From contig CABVEH010000066.1 of NCBI GenBank assembly GCA_902497215.1, positions 1 to 6,627 on the forward strand: 6,627 bases of DNA, given 5' to 3'. A model generated the notes under the pieces. It saw only the letters and a program-made list of their open reading frames with translations, was not told the origin of the DNA and did no database searches. The stretch comes from an uncultured Eggerthellaceae bacterium. Its GTDB lineage: Bacteria; Actinomycetota; Coriobacteriia; Coriobacteriales; Eggerthellaceae. Below are positions 5,321 through 6,627 of this stretch, one piece after another. Position 1 is the first letter of the stretch, and the number at the start of each line of letters is the position of its first letter. The translations under genes and the position numbers were made by a program.

Positions 5321-6150
5321 TCGAAGAACTGCCCCTGGTGGAGTGGCTTGACGAGTCCAAGGCCGCGCTGCTTGGAAGGATCGGCGACAGGAAGCCCGAG
5401 GTCGCCATAATCCTCGGGTCGGGGCTCGGGCCCTTGGCCGAGCAGATAGAGGACGCCGTCCACGTGCCGTTCGGCGAGATTCCGCACATGCGCACCTCCA
5501 CGGCGAGCGGACACGTCGGAAGGTTCGTCTGCGGAAGGCTGGGCGGCAAGGAGGTCCTGTGCATGCAGGGCCGCCTGCACGGGTACGAGGGCTACAGCGC
5601 CCAGGAGGTGGCCTATCCTGTCTGGCTGATGCATTCCATCGGGGTGCGCACGCTTTTGACCACGAACGCCGCCGGCGCGATCAACGAAGGCTTCGAAGTC
5701 GGCGACTTCTGCGTGATGTCCGACCACATCAACTTCACGGGCCGCAACCCCGTCGCAGGGGTCGAGCCCGACAAGCTGGCCATGCGGTTCTTCTCGATGC
5801 TCGACTGCTACGACCCCGCATTGCGCGAGGTGGCGAAGGAGGTCGCTGCATCCGAGGGCATACCGCTTCGCGAAGGGGTCTACCTTGGGCTTCTGGGCCC
5901 GAGCTTCGAAACCGCGGCCGAGATACGCGCGTTCCGCGGATGGGGCGCCGACACCGTTGCGATGTCTGTGTGCGAGGAGGTCATTGCAGCCAGGCACGTG
6001 GGCATGCGCGTCCTAGGGATGTCGCTCTGTTCGAACATGGCCTGCGGGGTAGGCGGGGCCAACCCATCCGACGAGGAAGTGTTCCAGGTGGCCCGCCAGC
6101 GCGAGGCCGACTTCTGCCGCCTGGTGACCGGCATCGTCGAGCGCATCTAG
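5317..6150 (+). CDS. punA: Purine nucleoside phosphorylase, trimeric (high-molecular-mass) class
   Basis: A 277-residue cytoplasmic phosphorylase that splits purine (deoxy)nucleosides with phosphate into base and (deoxy)ribose-1-phosphate for salvage. Family marks are the phosphate-binding GSGLG (34-38), SGHVG with His65, GRLHGYEGYS (85-94), TTNAAGAIN (115-123), DHINFTGRNP (136-145), GPSFETAAEIR (194-204) with Glu198, AMSVCEEVIAARH (215-227), and SLCSN (236-240). Asn240 aligns with human Asn243, which contacts O6/N7, so 6-oxopurine nucleosides (inosine, guanosine) are the likely substrates. Human-type Thr242 is Ser239 here, and the usual MSTVPE is MSVCEE; both look like mild variants. The related MTA phosphorylase family is less likely because of the Asn and the length. 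The gene overlaps prmC by four bases. The TAG stop falls in a 9-bp tandem repeat that supplies a second in-frame TAG three codons later. Confidence 0.92.
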   Translation: MIEELPLVEWLDESKAALLGRIGDRKPEVAIILGSGLGPLAEQIEDAVHVPFGEIPHMRTSTASGHVGRFVCGRLGGKEVLCMQGRLHGYEGYSAQEVAYPVWLMHSIGVRTLLTTNAAGAINEGFEVGDFCVMSDHINFTGRNPVAGVEPDKLAMRFFSMLDCYDPALREVAKEVAASEGIPLREGVYLGLLGPSFETAAEIRAFRGWGADTVAMSVCEEVIAARHVGMRVLGMSLCSNMACGVGGANPSDEEVFQVARQREADFCRLVTGIVERI

Positions 6151-6160
6151 AGCATCTAGA
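6143..6160 (+). repeat. Perfect 9-bp tandem repeat over the phosphorylase stop codon
   Basis: GCATCTAGA occurs twice in succession (6143-6151 and 6152-6160). The first copy holds the stop TAG at 6148-6150; the second places another in-frame TAG at 6157-6159. Each unit contains the palindrome TCTAGA. It fills the gap before the next ATG at 6163. Confidence 0.9.
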
Positions 6161-6162
6161 GG

Positions 6163-6627
6163 ATGCTGGCCATTCATGTCATAGGAAGCGGATCCAAAGG
6201 CAACGCAGCCATAGTTGAGAACGTGTCCGACGGGCGCGGGGTGCTCGTCGACTGCGGCATATGCAAGCGCGACGTTTTCGCACATGCGGCCTCGGCCGGG
6301 TTCGACATGGGGAACCTCGAGGCCATACTGGTCACCCACGACCATTCCGACCATGTGTCGAAGACCGGGGTGATAGTCCGCGGCCTGGGGCGCGAGGGCA
6401 TCCCGATGTACGCGCTGCCTGAAGTCTCTTCCGTGACGGCGCAGCTGCACGAGGTGGCGCACTTGGTGGACGTCGGGCCGATGGCCTCAGGCGTTCCCTT
6501 CGAAGCCGCGGGCATGAGGATACGCCCTATTAGGACTTCGCACGACGCCGCTGCGTCCTGCGGTTTCCGCTTCGAGACCGGCGACGGGGACGCGTTGGGG
6601 CTCGGACAGGTGCATGGCGATCACCTT
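6163..6627 (+). CDS. YycJ/WalJ-like metallo-beta-lactamase-fold hydrolase, N-terminal part (3' truncated by window)
   Basis: The frame stays open from ATG 6163 to the window end, giving 155 residues without a stop. The opening HVIGSGSKGNAAIVE matches the GSGSxGN start of YycJ/WalJ-like MBL-fold proteins, followed by LVDCG (28-32) and the metal-binding THDHSDH (58-64: His59, His61, Asp63, His64). His127 in TSHDAA (125-130) is the next expected ligand. Relatives then carry a TDTG-like motif whose Asp bridges the metals; here the matching place reads DALGLGQV, apparently without the Asp. Such proteins are predicted metal-dependent nucleases or phosphoesterases, but the substrate here is unknown. 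Start choice rests on the GSGSKGN motif at residues 8-14 needing this ATG. The purines just before it (AGAGG at 6158-6162) are too close for a good ribosome site, so coupling to the upstream gene is likely. Confidence 0.88.
   Translation, partial: MLAIHVIGSGSKGNAAIVENVSDGRGVLVDCGICKRDVFAHAASAGFDMGNLEAILVTHDHSDHVSKTGVIVRGLGREGIPMYALPEVSSVTAQLHEVAHLVDVGPMASGVPFEAAGMRIRPIRTSHDAAASCGFRFETGDGDALGLGQVHGDHL

Noticed and set aside
1..6627. Search for an undescribed multi-gene system, mobile element, CRISPR array or tRNA
   Set aside because: All eight genes belong to well-known housekeeping families. There are no terminal repeats, integrase or transposase motifs, spaced direct repeats, or tRNA-like cloverleaf sequences that I could recognise.

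Overview
This is a GC-rich, gene-dense bacterial chromosomal window made of housekeeping genes. High G/C at third codon positions, frequent use of the Ile codon ATA in spite of that, actinobacterial-looking RF1 and PrmC proteins, and a low-GC-style extended -10 promoter motif together suggest Actinomycetota, most likely class Coriobacteriia (Eggerthella/Slackia-like). That placement is an inference from style and recalled family resemblance, and no database search was run.

Layout. (1) Positions 1-467 (+) hold the 3' end of thrS, threonyl-tRNA synthetase. (2) Positions 464-1792 (-) hold a CPA2-type cation:proton antiporter that converges on thrS. The two stop codons share one CTAG, and a terminator-like hairpin for thrS lies inside the antiporter's coding sequence. 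(3) Positions 1793-2001 are a 209-bp divergent intergenic region with leftward antiporter signals (strong Shine-Dalgarno, extended -10) and a good ribosome-binding site for trxA. (4) Positions 2002-3248 (+) hold trxA-trxB, thioredoxin and its NADPH-dependent reductase, with start and stop overlapping by one base. (5) Positions 3249-3334 are a short gap with an extended -10 element followed directly by a strong intrinsic terminator hairpin. (6) Positions 3335-6627 (+) are a compact run: prfA (release factor 1), prmC (which methylates the GGQ glutamine of release factors), a purine nucleoside phosphorylase, and the 5' part of a YycJ/WalJ-like metallo-beta-lactamase-fold hydrolase that runs off the window. 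These genes abut or overlap, so one transcript is likely.

Functional logic. TrxA and TrxB form a complete disulfide-reducing pair. PrfA and PrmC are enzyme substrate and modifying enzyme. The phosphorylase (purine salvage) and the MBL-fold protein seem to share the transcript without an obvious biochemical link.

I found no mobile element, CRISPR array, tRNA/rRNA or novel multi-gene system. The points worth a second look are small: the shared-stop hairpin, the terminator hidden in a coding sequence, a promoter placed just before a terminator, a 9-bp tandem duplication over a stop codon, and a possible four-residue gap at the expected metal-ligand site of the MBL protein.
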